Of a stretch of DNA of 64,000 bases, positions 26,096 to 35,536 are shown one piece after another. How positions within the stretch are numbered: the stretch's first letter is position 1; the number at the start of each line of letters is the position of its first letter. The notes below the pieces were generated by a model. That model had not been told where the DNA came from. It worked only from the letters and a program-made list of their open reading frames with translations, and did no database searches. The stretch comes from JANJTY01 sp038257155. Lineage in GTDB: Bacteria; Pseudomonadota; Gammaproteobacteria; Xanthomonadales; Xanthomonadaceae. A program made the translations under genes and the position numbers. Where the stretch lies: NCBI GenBank assembly GCA_038257155.1, contig JBBSJP010000001.1, positions 186,001 to 250,000 on the forward strand, given 5' to 3'.

Positions 26096-27994
26096 ATGAA
26101 TACCCATCGTTTGCAGTACCTGCCTGGCATGCTGTTGCTGTTCGCACTGGGCGGTGCAGGGCCGGCGCTGGGCGAGGAGACACCCAGCACGGAAGACGCC
26201 GCGCTCAGGGCGCGTATCGAAGCGATGGGCCGGATCGGTTACGCCGGTTCGCCCCGTTACTCGCCGGACGGCAGCGAAATCGCCTTTACCACCAGCTTGA
26301 GCGGTGTACCGCAGGTTTGGCGCATGCCGGCGCAGGGTGGTTACCCGCGTGCCGTCACCAGCGGCAGCGATGCGGCTTCAGGGCTGGCCTGGCATAGCGA
26401 CGGACAGATGGCCTACGCGATTGCCCCAGGTGGCGGCTACAACGCGCAGATTTATGTGGTTTCAGGCGACGGTCAGCAGCGCAGACTGGTAACCAGTGGC
26501 GGGCCGGAGAACAACTTCAGCGGCGACTTCGCACGCGACGGGCGCTATTGGTTCCGCAACAATGCGCGCGATCCGGCCAGTACCGACACCTGGTTGTTTG
26601 ATCCGGTCAAGGGAGAAGCCCGCCTGGCGCTGCAGATCGACGGCCTGGGCGGCATCTCCGACCTGATCGGCAACAGCGCCCTGGTCTGGCGCCTGGTGAC
26701 GCGCGGCGACAACAACCTGTGGCTGGACGATCTGGCCTCCGGCAAGCGCGTATTGCTGACGCCACACGAGGGCCCGGCCAGCGCGGCGGGCGATTTCGGC
26801 CCGGATGCGCGCACCGTGTACCTGTCGCACAACCTGGAGCGCGACCACAGCGTGTTTGCGCGCATCGACATCGGCGAGGACGGCCACCCTTCGGCGCCGC
26901 AGACGCTGGCCGAACGCGAGGGAGTCGAGCTGGACGCCTACGAACTGGATCGGGCGCGTAGCCGCGCCCTGCTGTTCTGGAATGTCGGCGGGCGCAGCGA
27001 ACTGGAGCTGGTGGAACTGCCTGGGGGCAAGCGCCGCATGCTGCCGCCGGCACCAGCCGAACTGGTCAGCGCGGCGGACTTTTCGCCCGACGGCAAACAC
27101 GTGGCGCTGACCATCAGCGGCTCAGCCTCGCCCTCGGAAGTCTGGCGTCTGGATCTGGAAACGGGTGAGTACCAGCGGCTCACGTATAGCCCACACGTCG
27201 ACGTGAACCTCGATGCGATGGTGCGGCCCACGCTGCGCGAGTTCCGCGCGCACGACGAACTGCCGTTGTCCGGCTGGCTGTATCTGCCGCCGGGTTTCAC
27301 CCACCCCGGCCCTGTGGTGCTGAGTTTTCATGGTGGTCCGGAAGGCCAGGAGCGGCCGGGATTCCGCGCCGACTATCAGGCTCTGCTGGACAGCGGTATT
27401 GCGGTGTTCGCGCCGAACATCCGTGGCTCGTCGGGTTTTGGCAAGACCTTCGTCAATCTCGACAACCACGAGAAACGCTTCGATGCCAACCGGGATATCC
27501 GCAGCGCAGCCGACTGGCTGGTGGCCGAAGGCATCGGCGACGCCACACGGCTCGGCATCATGGGCGGCTCTTACGGCGGGTACGCAGTCATGGTCGGCGT
27601 CACCGAATTCCCCGACACCTTTGCCGCCGGTGCCAACCTGTTTGGCATGGTGAACTTTGAGACCTTCTTTTCGCACTCAACGCCGTGGATGGGCGCCATT
27701 TCGGTCGGCGAATATGGCGACCCGGTCAGCCAGAAGGACCTGCTGCGCGCCCTGTCACCCATCCACAAGCTGGACCAGGTGAAGGCCGCGATGCTGGTGA
27801 TGCACGGCGCCAACGACACCAATGTGCCGGTCATCGAGGCCGAGCAGGTTGTGAACACGCTCAAGGCGCGCGGTCTCGCGGTGGACTACGTGCTGTTCCC
27901 GGATGAAGGCCACGGCTGGCGCAAGGACACCAATCGGGTGCGTGCAACACTTGAGCTGGTGGGATTCTTCCGCAAGCACCTGTTGCTCAGGTAG
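26096..27994 (+). CDS. S9 family peptidase (prolyl-oligopeptidase type)
   Basis: A signal peptide (LPGMLLLFALGGAGPALGEE) targets this 632-residue enzyme to the periplasm. Residues about 45-370 form a beta-propeller of WD40/TolB-like blades (PRYSPDGSEIAFTT and later ADFSPDGKHVALT). Residues 385-632 are the alpha/beta-hydrolase catalytic domain with S492 in GGSYGGY, D574 in HGANDTNVP and H606 in DEGHGW, the S9 triad. Such enzymes cut short peptides, often next to proline or with acylaminoacyl specificity. All catalytic residues are present. Probably monocistronic, as a repeat-poor gap follows. Confidence 0.92.
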   Translation: MNTHRLQYLPGMLLLFALGGAGPALGEETPSTEDAALRARIEAMGRIGYAGSPRYSPDGSEIAFTTSLSGVPQVWRMPAQGGYPRAVTSGSDAASGLAWHSDGQMAYAIAPGGGYNAQIYVVSGDGQQRRLVTSGGPENNFSGDFARDGRYWFRNNARDPASTDTWLFDPVKGEARLALQIDGLGGISDLIGNSALVWRLVTRGDNNLWLDDLASGKRVLLTPHEGPASAAGDFGPDARTVYLSHNLERDHSVFARIDIGEDGHPSAPQTLAEREGVELDAYELDRARSRALLFWNVGGRSELELVELPGGKRRMLPPAPAELVSAADFSPDGKHVALTISGSASPSEVWRLDLETGEYQRLTYSPHVDVNLDAMVRPTLREFRAHDELPLSGWLYLPPGFTHPGPVVLSFHGGPEGQERPGFRADYQALLDSGIAVFAPNIRGSSGFGKTFVNLDNHEKRFDANRDIRSAADWLVAEGIGDATRLGIMGGSYGGYAVMVGVTEFPDTFAAGANLFGMVNFETFFSHSTPWMGAISVGEYGDPVSQKDLLRALSPIHKLDQVKAAMLVMHGANDTNVPVIEAEQVVNTLKARGLAVDYVLFPDEGHGWRKDTNRVRATLELVGFFRKHLLLR

Positions 27995-28201
27995 CTGTGG
28001 TGCTCCCTGAAGGGGCCTGATGCCCAGGTGCCAGCGAAAGTGAGTGCCCCTCCCTTCCCCTTGGGGTGAGCTTTGCTTGCGAGCGGCGGGCCTGCATTCG
28101 GGGCAATTGCCCGTCGAAATGAGTGACGCCCATCGAGACCATTCAATGGTGGATGGGCGTCCCGTGGTCACCGGCCCTCCATGGCCGGCGGTCCCAAAAC
28201 T

Positions 28202-28645
28202 TCAACGGCGCGTGCTGAACTCTTGCGTCGCGTTTTCGTAATACGAGTTGATGCTCTTGGCCCAGGTCTCGTCGGCCATGTTCGGCCAATGCGTCTTGTC
28301 GAAGCCCGGCGCATCCTTGAGCTGCTCCTTGCTCACGTCCAGCACGAAACGCTTGTTGTCGGTGTCGAGCTTCAGTGCAGCCCAGGGCACTGCAAAGAGC
28401 TTCTCGCCCATGCCCAGAAATCCGCCGAACGAGAGCACGGCATAGCTCACCTTGCCAGTGCGCATGTCGAGCATGATTTCCTTGATGTCACCGATGTCCT
28501 CGGAATTCTTGTTGTAGACATCGTTGCCGATCAGCGTCTCGGCGCCCATCAGGTGCGGACCCGGCCCGTGCGTGGCATCAGGACCCGCCGGCTCGATCAC
28601 CGTCGTCTTGTACATGCCATAGGAATCGCGTTCTTCGTAATTCAT
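28202..28645 (-). CDS. PRC-barrel domain protein
   Basis: The 147-residue protein starts at ATG 28645, preceded by GGAG at the right distance. The core (LIGNDVYNKNSEDIGDIKEI, then VSYAVLSFGGFLGMGEKLFA and VPWAAL) is the PRC-barrel beta pattern found in RimM and photosynthetic reaction centre H subunits, and in many small stress-linked proteins of Proteobacteria. It is likely cytosolic, with an unstructured tail. It is divergent from the signalling operon at 29066 and convergent with the S9 peptidase. No partner is evident; the cellular role of this group is unknown. Confidence 0.85.
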   Translation of the reverse strand: MNYEERDSYGMYKTTVIEPAGPDATHGPGPHLMGAETLIGNDVYNKNSEDIGDIKEIMLDMRTGKVSYAVLSFGGFLGMGEKLFAVPWAALKLDTDNKRFVLDVSKEQLKDAPGFDKTHWPNMADETWAKSINSYYENATQEFSTRR

Positions 28646-29065
28646 GAACTACTCCGGGTGGTTCGGTTGGAGATGCGAAAGCGAACAGGAACACGCGTTC
28701 CGCGCTTGCGCTGGGCGGTAGACTTCCCGTGGCTTTGGATCAGCCTGCACCAAACGCCGCGGAACGCTTCACTGCTCGGCATCAGTCTCTCGCCGGAGCA
28801 GGCAGAACGTCTGTTGCCCAGCGCACATGCGCAGGCTGGGCCTCTTTGGTACGGTGCTTTAGTAGCTGCAGGACAGCTTTGCTTGAAAGGCGCCGATGTC
28901 GCACCGGCGGGCAATCTCCGGCTATGTGCGCAAACGCACATACGATCAACCGGGAACCGCGCAACGTTGGCAATAGCCCGCGCTGCTCTGGCGCTGGGCG
29001 GGCCCCCACGGCGCAACTCCGTGTCTGCAGCGACCAGCTGCTTAACAGTCACGCACGGAGTTTCC
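28646..29065. other. 420-bp divergent leader of the signalling operon
   Basis: A reading frame in register with the kinase runs upstream through this region to about 28181, but its translation is irregular and it is antisense to the PRC-barrel gene, so I treat it as non-coding. The right end has GGAG about 8 bases before ATG 29066. The sequence GTGCGCAAACGCAC at 28926-28939 is a good palindrome and a possible operator for the operon. Confidence 0.4.
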
Positions 29066-30751
29066 ATGTCCGACTCAGCATCCGGGGCCGTTTCGCCCGA
29101 CGGCGAAGCCCAGCGCCAGCGCGCCCTGCTAAAGGCCGAGGCGCTGCAGGACGCCATCCTCGGCAGCGCCAACTTCGCCATCATTGCGACCGATGAAAAA
29201 GGCATCATCCAGCTCTTCAACGTCGGCGCCGAGCGCATGCTGGGTTATCAGGCCAGCGAAGTTGTCAACCGCATCAATCCCAGCGACATCCACGACCCGT
29301 CCGAGGTTCTGGCGCGCGCCCGTGAGCTGAGTATCGAGCTGGGCACCCCCATCACGCCGGGCTTCGAGGCGCTGGCGTTCAAAGCCTCACGCGGCATCGA
29401 GGACATCTACGAGCTGACCTACATCTGCAAGGACGGCAGCCGCTTCCCGGCCATCGTTTCGATCACCGCCCTGCGCGACGAACGCCTGTCGGTGATCGGC
29501 TACCTGCTGATCGGCACCGACAACTCGGCCCGCAAGCAGGTTGAAGTGGACCTGCAAAAAGCCGTGTTCGAGGCGGACAGGGCCAACCAGGCCAAGTCAG
29601 ACTTCCTGTCGAGCATGAGCCACGAGCTGCGCACCCCGCTGGGTTCGATTCTCGGCTTTGCCCAGCTGATCGAATCGTCGACCCCACCGCCGACCCCGGC
29701 GCAGCAGCGCAGCGTCACGCAAATCCTCAAGGCGGGCTGGTACCTGCTGGGCCTGATCAACGAGATCCTCGACCTGGCGATGGTCGAGTCTGGCCACATG
29801 TTCCTGTCGCTGGAAGCGGTTTCGCTGGGCGAAGTGCTGGGTGAATGCCATGCCATGGTCGGCCCGGAGGCCGCACAACGCGGCATTCGCCTCAGATTTC
29901 CGCAGTTCATCGAGCCCTGCATCGTGCAAGCCGACCGCGTGCGCATCAAGCAGGCGATGATCAACCTGCTGTCGAACGCGATCAAGTACAACCGGACCGA
30001 TGGCTGGGTTGAGGTGGCCTGCCTGGCGAGCCCGCCGAACCGGGTTCGCATCCAGGTGAAGGACAGCGGCCTGGGGCTGTCTGCCGCCCAGCTGGCGCGA
30101 CTGTTCGAGCCCTTCAATCGGCTCGGCCAGGAGGCCAGTGCCGAGCAGGGTACCGGAATGGGTCTGGTCATGGCCAAGCGACTGGTCGACCTGATGAATG
30201 GCACGATCGGGGTGGACAGCGTGGTGGGTGAGGGCAGCGTGTTCTGGATCGATCTGCCGCGTGCAACGTCAGCGCCAGCGCTGATCGAGCTGCCTGAAGC
30301 CCTGCCTGTGCCTGTGTCAGCGGCGGAGGGTGTGCAAGCGGTTCGGACCGTGCTTTACGTCGAAGACAATCCGGCCAACATGATGCTGGTGGAGGAATTG
30401 ATAGGACGCCGACCCGACCTGCGTCTGCTCAGCGCGCGGGATGGTCATAGCGGCATCCAGATCGCGCGGAGGGCGCAACCCGACGTGATCCTGATGGACA
30501 TCAATCTGCCTGGTATCTGCGGTATCACGGCACTGCAGCTGCTCGGCACCGACCCGACAACGGCACATATTCCGGTGGTTGCCCTGAGCGCCAACGCCCT
30601 GCCACGCGACATCCGACGGGGGCTGGACGCCGGCTTCTTCCGCTATCTCACCAAACCCATCAAGGTCACCGAATTCATGGATACCCTAGAAACGGCACTA
30701 CGATTTGCCGAATCCGGCATCGACGCGCCAACAACGGAGCGCAGCGCATGA
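29066..30751 (+). CDS. Hybrid sensor histidine kinase (PAS, HisKA, HATPase, receiver)
   Basis: Start at ATG 29066 with a GGAG ribosome-binding site gives 561 residues and no membrane segment, so this is a soluble sensor. Order: PAS domain about 25-155; HisKA with phospho-accepting H186 (MSHELRTPLG); HATPase with N-box (NLLSNAIKY, near 300) and G-boxes (KDSGLGL; GTGMGL near 363); and a C-terminal receiver from about 427 with phosphoacceptor D478 and the conserved lysine in LTKPIK. The stop overlaps the next start (ATGA at 30748-30751). It senses an unknown cytosolic cue through PAS and passes phosphate to its own receiver or to the following receiver protein. Confidence 0.92.
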   Translation: MSDSASGAVSPDGEAQRQRALLKAEALQDAILGSANFAIIATDEKGIIQLFNVGAERMLGYQASEVVNRINPSDIHDPSEVLARARELSIELGTPITPGFEALAFKASRGIEDIYELTYICKDGSRFPAIVSITALRDERLSVIGYLLIGTDNSARKQVEVDLQKAVFEADRANQAKSDFLSSMSHELRTPLGSILGFAQLIESSTPPPTPAQQRSVTQILKAGWYLLGLINEILDLAMVESGHMFLSLEAVSLGEVLGECHAMVGPEAAQRGIRLRFPQFIEPCIVQADRVRIKQAMINLLSNAIKYNRTDGWVEVACLASPPNRVRIQVKDSGLGLSAAQLARLFEPFNRLGQEASAEQGTGMGLVMAKRLVDLMNGTIGVDSVVGEGSVFWIDLPRATSAPALIELPEALPVPVSAAEGVQAVRTVLYVEDNPANMMLVEELIGRRPDLRLLSARDGHSGIQIARRAQPDVILMDINLPGICGITALQLLGTDPTTAHIPVVALSANALPRDIRRGLDAGFFRYLTKPIKVTEFMDTLETALRFAESGIDAPTTERSA

Positions 30752-31584
30752 TCCTCAGCGAAGCTGAACTACTGGCCGCCAGCATCCTGATCGTCGACGA
30801 CCAGGAGGCCAATGTGCTGCTGCTGGAGGAGCTTCTGAAGGACGAAGGCTACGAGAACGTAACCAGCACCCGCGATCCGACGGAAGTCTGCAGCCTGCAC
30901 CGGCGCAACCGTTACGACCTGATCCTGCTGGATCTGCAGATGCCGCGCATGGATGGATTCGAGGTCATGGCGGGGCTTGGCGCCGACACCGGCGAATCCT
31001 ATCTGCCGGTGATCGTGTTGACCGCCCAGCCCGGACACAAGCTGCGCGCCCTGAAGTCCGGCGCGAAAGACTTCCTGAGCAAACCGTTCGATCTGCTCGA
31101 GGTCAAGACGCGCATCCACAACATGCTGGAAGTGCGCCTGCTGTACCGCAAGCTGGAGTCGCACCAGGCCGAACTGGAGCAGCTGGTGGAAGAGCGTACC
31201 GCGCAGTTGCGTGAGAGCGAAGCGCGCTACCGCTGCCTGACCGAGTTGGCTACCGACTGGTACTGGGAACAGGATCAGGAGGGCCGCTTCACGCGCGTCT
31301 CCGGGCCGGTGCTGGACATGCTGGGAATCAGCGTCGAGCCCCTCATCGGCGACCAGCGCAACGACGATACCGAAGGCTGGGACGAAGCCGAGCGGGCCCA
31401 CCTGCGCGCCACCATCGAGGCGCGTCAACCCTTCCTGGACTTGGTCTTCAGTCGCACCCGTGCAAACGGCACGCGACAGCGCTTCCGGGTCAGCGGCCAG
31501 CCGATGTTCAACCAGTCCTGCCGTTATGTGGGATACCGGGGCATTGGCGTGGAAATCCTCGATAGTGAGGCCGCACGTGCCTAG
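30748..31584 (+). CDS. Response regulator with receiver, coiled coil and PAS domain
   Basis: The 278-residue protein has an N-terminal receiver with acidic pocket D17/D18, phosphoacceptor D62 (LLDLQMPRMDG) and K112. A coiled coil (about 125-150, LLYRKLESHQAELEQLVEER) leads into a PAS domain (about 153-272, TDWYWEQDQEGRFTRVSG). There is no DNA-binding, kinase or GGDEF output domain, so it most likely acts by protein contact, e.g. as phosphate acceptor or sensor adaptor. It overlaps the kinase gene by 4 bases and the following regulator gene by 8 bases. The unusual domain order is receiver first, sensor last. Confidence 0.9.
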   Translation: MILSEAELLAASILIVDDQEANVLLLEELLKDEGYENVTSTRDPTEVCSLHRRNRYDLILLDLQMPRMDGFEVMAGLGADTGESYLPVIVLTAQPGHKLRALKSGAKDFLSKPFDLLEVKTRIHNMLEVRLLYRKLESHQAELEQLVEERTAQLRESEARYRCLTELATDWYWEQDQEGRFTRVSGPVLDMLGISVEPLIGDQRNDDTEGWDEAERAHLRATIEARQPFLDLVFSRTRANGTRQRFRVSGQPMFNQSCRYVGYRGIGVEILDSEAARA

Positions 31585-32446
31585 CCAGGCCAGCAACCAG
31601 CTGCTTGATGCCCTGCCGCCGGCAGAGTTCGAACGTCTGCAACCGCACCTGGAGCTGATCAACCTGCCCGTGGGGCGGGTGATCTACGAGCCCGGCGGAC
31701 ACCAGCAATACGCACTTTTTCCTACCACCTGCATTCTTTCCCTGCACTACGTGATGGCATCCGGGGCTTCGGCAGAAACAGCCGGCGTCGGCAAGGAGGG
31801 CATGCTGGGCATCGCCCTGATCATGGGTGGCGACACCACTTCCAGCTCGTGCATGGTGCAAACCGCAGGCCAGGCCTGGCGGCTTGACCGAGCCGTGCTG
31901 AAAAAGGAGTTCATGCGCGGCGGGCTACTGCGGAATCTGCTGTTGCGCTACACCCAGACCGTGATCAATCAGACCATGCAGACTGCGGCCTGCAATCGTC
32001 ACCACAGTCTGGACCAGCAGCTGTGCCGTTGGCTGCTGCAGACGGCCGACCGGATATCAGGCAAGGAGCTGGTGATGACCCAGGAACTGGTTGCCAGCAT
32101 GATCGGCGTGCGGCGTGAAGGCATCACCGTGGCTGCCGGCAAACTGCAGCAAGCCGGCGTCATCAGTTACCGGCGAGGCCATATCACGGTGCTCGATCGC
32201 GCGGGTTTGGAGTCGCGCGTCTGCGAGTGCTACGGCGCGGACAAGCGCGAGGAGGAACGGCTGATGCCGGACGAGCGCTTTCGGCAGGGCGGAGGCGGCA
32301 GCGTGCCGGCGCCCGCCGGGCGCACGCCGCCGGTTTGCACCGTGCCAGGATTGCGCGACGCCCAATCCAGGCCGCGCGCTGGCTGGCGGTCGCAGCCAGC
32401 GGGCGAGTTGCTTTCAGCCTCTCAGGCTGCCGCCAAAATCGGGTAG
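31577..32446 (+). CDS. Crp/Fnr family transcriptional regulator (copy 2), third gene of the signalling operon
   Basis: GTG 31577 lies inside the end of the receiver-PAS gene; the upstream extension in this frame is not protein-like. The 289-residue protein matches copy 1 along its length: effector roll (GRVIYEPGGHQQYALFPTTC), the AACNRHHSLDQQLCRWLL dimerisation helix and a winged helix with TQELVASMIGVRREGITVAA. The last 55 residues are a proline/arginine-rich tail absent from copy 1; the end may be a read-on caused by loss of an earlier stop, as the gene runs 25 bases into the convergent old-yellow-enzyme gene. As the only DNA-binding protein of the operon it is the likely transcriptional output. 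Confidence 0.87.
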   Translation: MPSQASNQLLDALPPAEFERLQPHLELINLPVGRVIYEPGGHQQYALFPTTCILSLHYVMASGASAETAGVGKEGMLGIALIMGGDTTSSSCMVQTAGQAWRLDRAVLKKEFMRGGLLRNLLLRYTQTVINQTMQTAACNRHHSLDQQLCRWLLQTADRISGKELVMTQELVASMIGVRREGITVAAGKLQQAGVISYRRGHITVLDRAGLESRVCECYGADKREEERLMPDERFRQGGGGSVPAPAGRTPPVCTVPGLRDAQSRPRAGWRSQPAGELLSASQAAAKIG

Positions 32447-33495
32447 TCGGTATAGCCGGCCGGACCCGGCGTGTAGAGCCGGGTGAAGTCGACCGCATTC
32501 AAATCGGCATGGCGCATGAAACGTTCGACCAGATCCGGATTCGAGAGATAGGCCTTGCCGAAGGCCACCGCGTCCGCCGCGCCGCTGGCTACCGCTGCGC
32601 TGGCGCTGGCCTGCGCGTAGCCACCGTTCGAGACCAGTACGCCGCGGAACGCGGCCCGCGCGATCGTCCCCAGCTGCTGTTCGGCCGGCGCGACGAAGTT
32701 GTCATGACGCATCTCCAGAAAGGCGATGTGTCGGGCGTCGAGTTCACTGGCGATGTGCTCCACCAGCGCGGCCGGATTGGAATCGAGCATGTCGTTGAAC
32801 GGCACCAGCGGCGAGATGCGAACCGAAACCCGCCCGGCGCCAACTACCGAGATCGCCGCATCCACGGTCTCCAGCAGCAGGCGCGATCGATTGGCCAGGC
32901 TGCCGCCGTACTCGTCGTGGCGGTCGTTGCTGCCGTCGCGCAGGAACTGGTCCAGCAGGTAGCCGTGTGCACCGTGCAGCTGCACGCCGTCGAAGCCGGC
33001 CGCGTCGGCACGCTCGGCCGCCGTGCGAAAGGCCTCCACGATGGCGGCAATCTCGTCGCGCGCAAGGCGGCGCGGTGTTTCATAGTCCTGCTCACCCTCC
33101 GGCGTGCTGATGCGCGACCCGCGGATGGCGCGGTCGGTGGCCGAGATCGGCTGAACCCCACCGTTGAGCAGCGAGTGCGCGGCGCGGCCCGGATGCCACA
33201 GCTGCACCATGATGCGGCCGCCGCGCGCGTGTACCGCATCGGTCACCAGGCGCCAGCCGGCGACGCAGGCATCGTCGAACAAGCCGCCCTCGCCAGTGAA
33301 GGCGCAGCCGTCGGCGCTGACCATGGTGGCCTCGGTGAGGATCAGTCCTGCCGTGGCGCGCTGCGCGTAGTACTCGGCCATCAGGGCATTGGGAATGTGG
33401 CTGCGTCCTGCACGCGCGCGGGTCAGCGAGGCCATCAGGATGCGATTGGGCAGCAACAGGTCGCCGACCTGCAGTGGATCAAACAGCGTGGGCAT
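32422..33495 (-). CDS. Old yellow enzyme family ene-reductase (NADH:flavin oxidoreductase)
   Basis: The 357-residue protein has the FMN-binding TIM barrel of OYE/NemA enzymes: TRARAG near the first strand, QLWHPGR with the conserved histidine, the substrate-binding HGAHGYLLDQFL motif, and DEYGGSLANR, then the C-terminal phosphate-binding strand (VAFGKAYLSNPDLV). These cytosolic enzymes reduce activated C=C bonds, nitrate esters and other electrophiles with NAD(P)H. Start ATG 33495 is preceded by TGGAG. It is convergent with the Crp/Fnr gene, with a 25-base overlap. Substrate cannot be deduced. Confidence 0.93.
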   Translation of the reverse strand: MPTLFDPLQVGDLLLPNRILMASLTRARAGRSHIPNALMAEYYAQRATAGLILTEATMVSADGCAFTGEGGLFDDACVAGWRLVTDAVHARGGRIMVQLWHPGRAAHSLLNGGVQPISATDRAIRGSRISTPEGEQDYETPRRLARDEIAAIVEAFRTAAERADAAGFDGVQLHGAHGYLLDQFLRDGSNDRHDEYGGSLANRSRLLLETVDAAISVVGAGRVSVRISPLVPFNDMLDSNPAALVEHIASELDARHIAFLEMRHDNFVAPAEQQLGTIARAAFRGVLVSNGGYAQASASAAVASGAADAVAFGKAYLSNPDLVERFMRHADLNAVDFTRLYTPGPAGYTDYPILAAA

Positions 33496-33828
33496 GGTGA
33501 CTCCAGGAAGGTGTCTGGGTAAGCAAACAGAATGCGCATAGGGCGTGCAGCGGCGCGTGAAGCACCGACGGGCCAGGCCCGCCGCGCGAAAAACCCGTCA
33601 GGCAGCCTGCCACAGCCGGTGGCTCCCGCTCTGTGCTGCGCACCGCCAAGGCAGGGCCTCGTGCGTTCGGCACCAGCCGCAGCTGTTCGCCTACATGCAG
33701 GTCTCGTCACCCAGTTATCATCAGCACCGTGAACCGGCACGCCGATGCCACCGCGCACAATCGCTGCAAGCTCACCCATCGCCGCCGTGCCAGCACCACC
33801 CAGGCATCACTCGTCATCAAGGATCACC
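33496..33828. other. 333-bp divergent intergenic region
   Basis: Leader of the old-yellow-enzyme gene on one strand and of the lipoprotein peptidase on the other (AAGGA at about 33819 precedes ATG 33829). The M49-like frame is open through part of this region but has no lipoprotein signal there and is not protein-like. No repeat seen. Confidence 0.4.
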
Positions 33829-35523
33829 ATGCGCCAGCACGCCCTCGCCCTGTCCCTGCTCTTCGCCCTCGGCCTGATGGCCTGCGGCACTGCCGAGCCA
33901 CCCGCTGCTCCGGCGCCAGCGCCACCGGCCGATGCCACCGCCGAGATCGCACCGGCAGCGCCCAGCTACGCCGCGCAGCGGGTGGATGATTATGCCGAAG
34001 TCGAACTGACTGCCGACCTGTCGCATCTGTCCGAAGGCGATCGCAAGGCCATCGTGCTGTTGATCCGTGCCGGCGAGATCATGGATGAGCTGTTCTGGCA
34101 GCAGGTCTGGGGTGATCGCGAGGCGCTGCTCGCCAAGGCCGATGACGAAGCCACGCGGCGCTTCATCGCGATCAATTACGGGCCCTGGGATCGGCTCAAC
34201 AATGACACGTCATTTGTCGACGGCATTGGCCCACGTCCGCCGGGCGCCCAGTTCTACCCGGCTGACATGACGCGCGAAGCGTTCGAAGCCGCCGAACTGC
34301 CGGGCAAGACGGGCCAGTACAGCCTGATCCGCCGCGATGCGGAAGGGAAGTTGATCGTGGTGCCGTACAGCGAGGCTTTCCGCGACGGCCTGGAGCGCAC
34401 CGCCGCCCTGCTGCGCGAGGCTGCGCCGCTGGTGTCGGACGACGGCTTCCGCAATTATCTGGAGCTGCGCGCGCAGGCCTTGCTGAGTGACGAGTACCAG
34501 GCCAGCGACATGGCCTGGATGGACATGAAGACCAGCCCGATCGATGTGGTGATCGGCCCGATCGAAAGCTACCAGGACGGCCTGTTCGGCTATCGCACCG
34601 CTTTCGAAGCCTTCGTGCTGGTCAAGGACATCGAATGGAGCGAGCGCCTGGCGCGCTTCGCGCAGCATTTGCCGGCGCTGCAGCGCGAGCTGCCGGTGGA
34701 GGCCGCCTACAAGGTCGAACAGCCGGGCAGTGACGCAGACCTCAACGCCTACTTCGCGGTGTACTACGGCGGCGACGCCAACTCCGGCGCCAAGACCATC
34801 GCCATCAACCTGCCGAACGATGAAGCGGTGCAGCTGGCCAAGGGCTCGCGTCGCCTGCAGCTGGAAAACACCATGAAGGCGAAGTTCGACAAGATTTTGG
34901 TGCCGATTGCCGAGCAATTGATCGTGCCGGAGCAGCGTCAGCACATCACCTTCGATGCCTTCTTCGAGAACGTCATGTTTCACGAGGTGGCGCACGGCCT
35001 GGGCATCAAGAACACCATCAACGACAAGGGCACGGTGCGCGACGCGCTGACCGACCTGGCCGGCAGCTTCGAGGAAGGCAAGGCCGATATCCTTGGGCTC
35101 TACATGATCGGCAAGCTGGCCGAGATGGGAGAACTCGACGCCGCCAAGCTGCACGACAACTACGTCACCTTCCTGGCCGGCATGTTCCGCTCGGTGCGGT
35201 TCGGCGCGAGCTCGGCGCATGGCCAGGCGAACATGGTGGCGTTCAACTTCCTGCTCGGGCAGGGCGCCTTCTCGCGCGACGAAGCCAGCGGCGCGTACCG
35301 CGTCGACTTCGAGAAGATGCCTGCCGCGATCGATGCACTGTCGGCGAAGATCCTCACTCTGCAGGGTGACGGTGACTACGCTGGCGCCAAGGCGCTCAAT
35401 GCCGAACTGGGCGTGATCGAGCCGGAGCTGGCCGCCGATCTGCAGCGCCTGCAGGCGGCGAAAATTCCGGTCGATATCGTGCTGCGTCAGGGTCTGGAAA
35501 TATTGGGTTTGAGCTCGCCCTGA
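33829..35523 (+). CDS. M49-like zinc metallopeptidase lipoprotein (dipeptidyl-peptidase III-related)
   Basis: Start at ATG 33829 yields a lipoprotein signal with C19 (LGLMACG) and a proline/alanine-rich linker; total 564 residues. The zinc site reads H385-E-V-A-H389 (MFHEVAHGLG) with a second motif containing E415, E416 and D420 (GSFEEGKADILGLY). Classical DPP III has a longer HEXXGH motif, whereas the bacterial M49-like group shows the ordinary HEXXH seen here. It should release dipeptides or cut peptides in the periplasm or on the outer membrane. The next gene follows 13 bases later and is likely co-transcribed. Confidence 0.8.
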   Translation: MRQHALALSLLFALGLMACGTAEPPAAPAPAPPADATAEIAPAAPSYAAQRVDDYAEVELTADLSHLSEGDRKAIVLLIRAGEIMDELFWQQVWGDREALLAKADDEATRRFIAINYGPWDRLNNDTSFVDGIGPRPPGAQFYPADMTREAFEAAELPGKTGQYSLIRRDAEGKLIVVPYSEAFRDGLERTAALLREAAPLVSDDGFRNYLELRAQALLSDEYQASDMAWMDMKTSPIDVVIGPIESYQDGLFGYRTAFEAFVLVKDIEWSERLARFAQHLPALQRELPVEAAYKVEQPGSDADLNAYFAVYYGGDANSGAKTIAINLPNDEAVQLAKGSRRLQLENTMKAKFDKILVPIAEQLIVPEQRQHITFDAFFENVMFHEVAHGLGIKNTINDKGTVRDALTDLAGSFEEGKADILGLYMIGKLAEMGELDAAKLHDNYVTFLAGMFRSVRFGASSAHGQANMVAFNFLLGQGAFSRDEASGAYRVDFEKMPAAIDALSAKILTLQGDGDYAGAKALNAELGVIEPELAADLQRLQAAKIPVDIVLRQGLEILGLSSP

Positions 35524-35536
35524 TCGCTCCGCCCGC

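Noticed and set aside
28181..29065. In-frame extension of the histidine kinase by 295 codons
   Set aside because: It covers the PRC-barrel gene on the opposite strand, reads as irregular protein, and ATG 29066 has GGAG.
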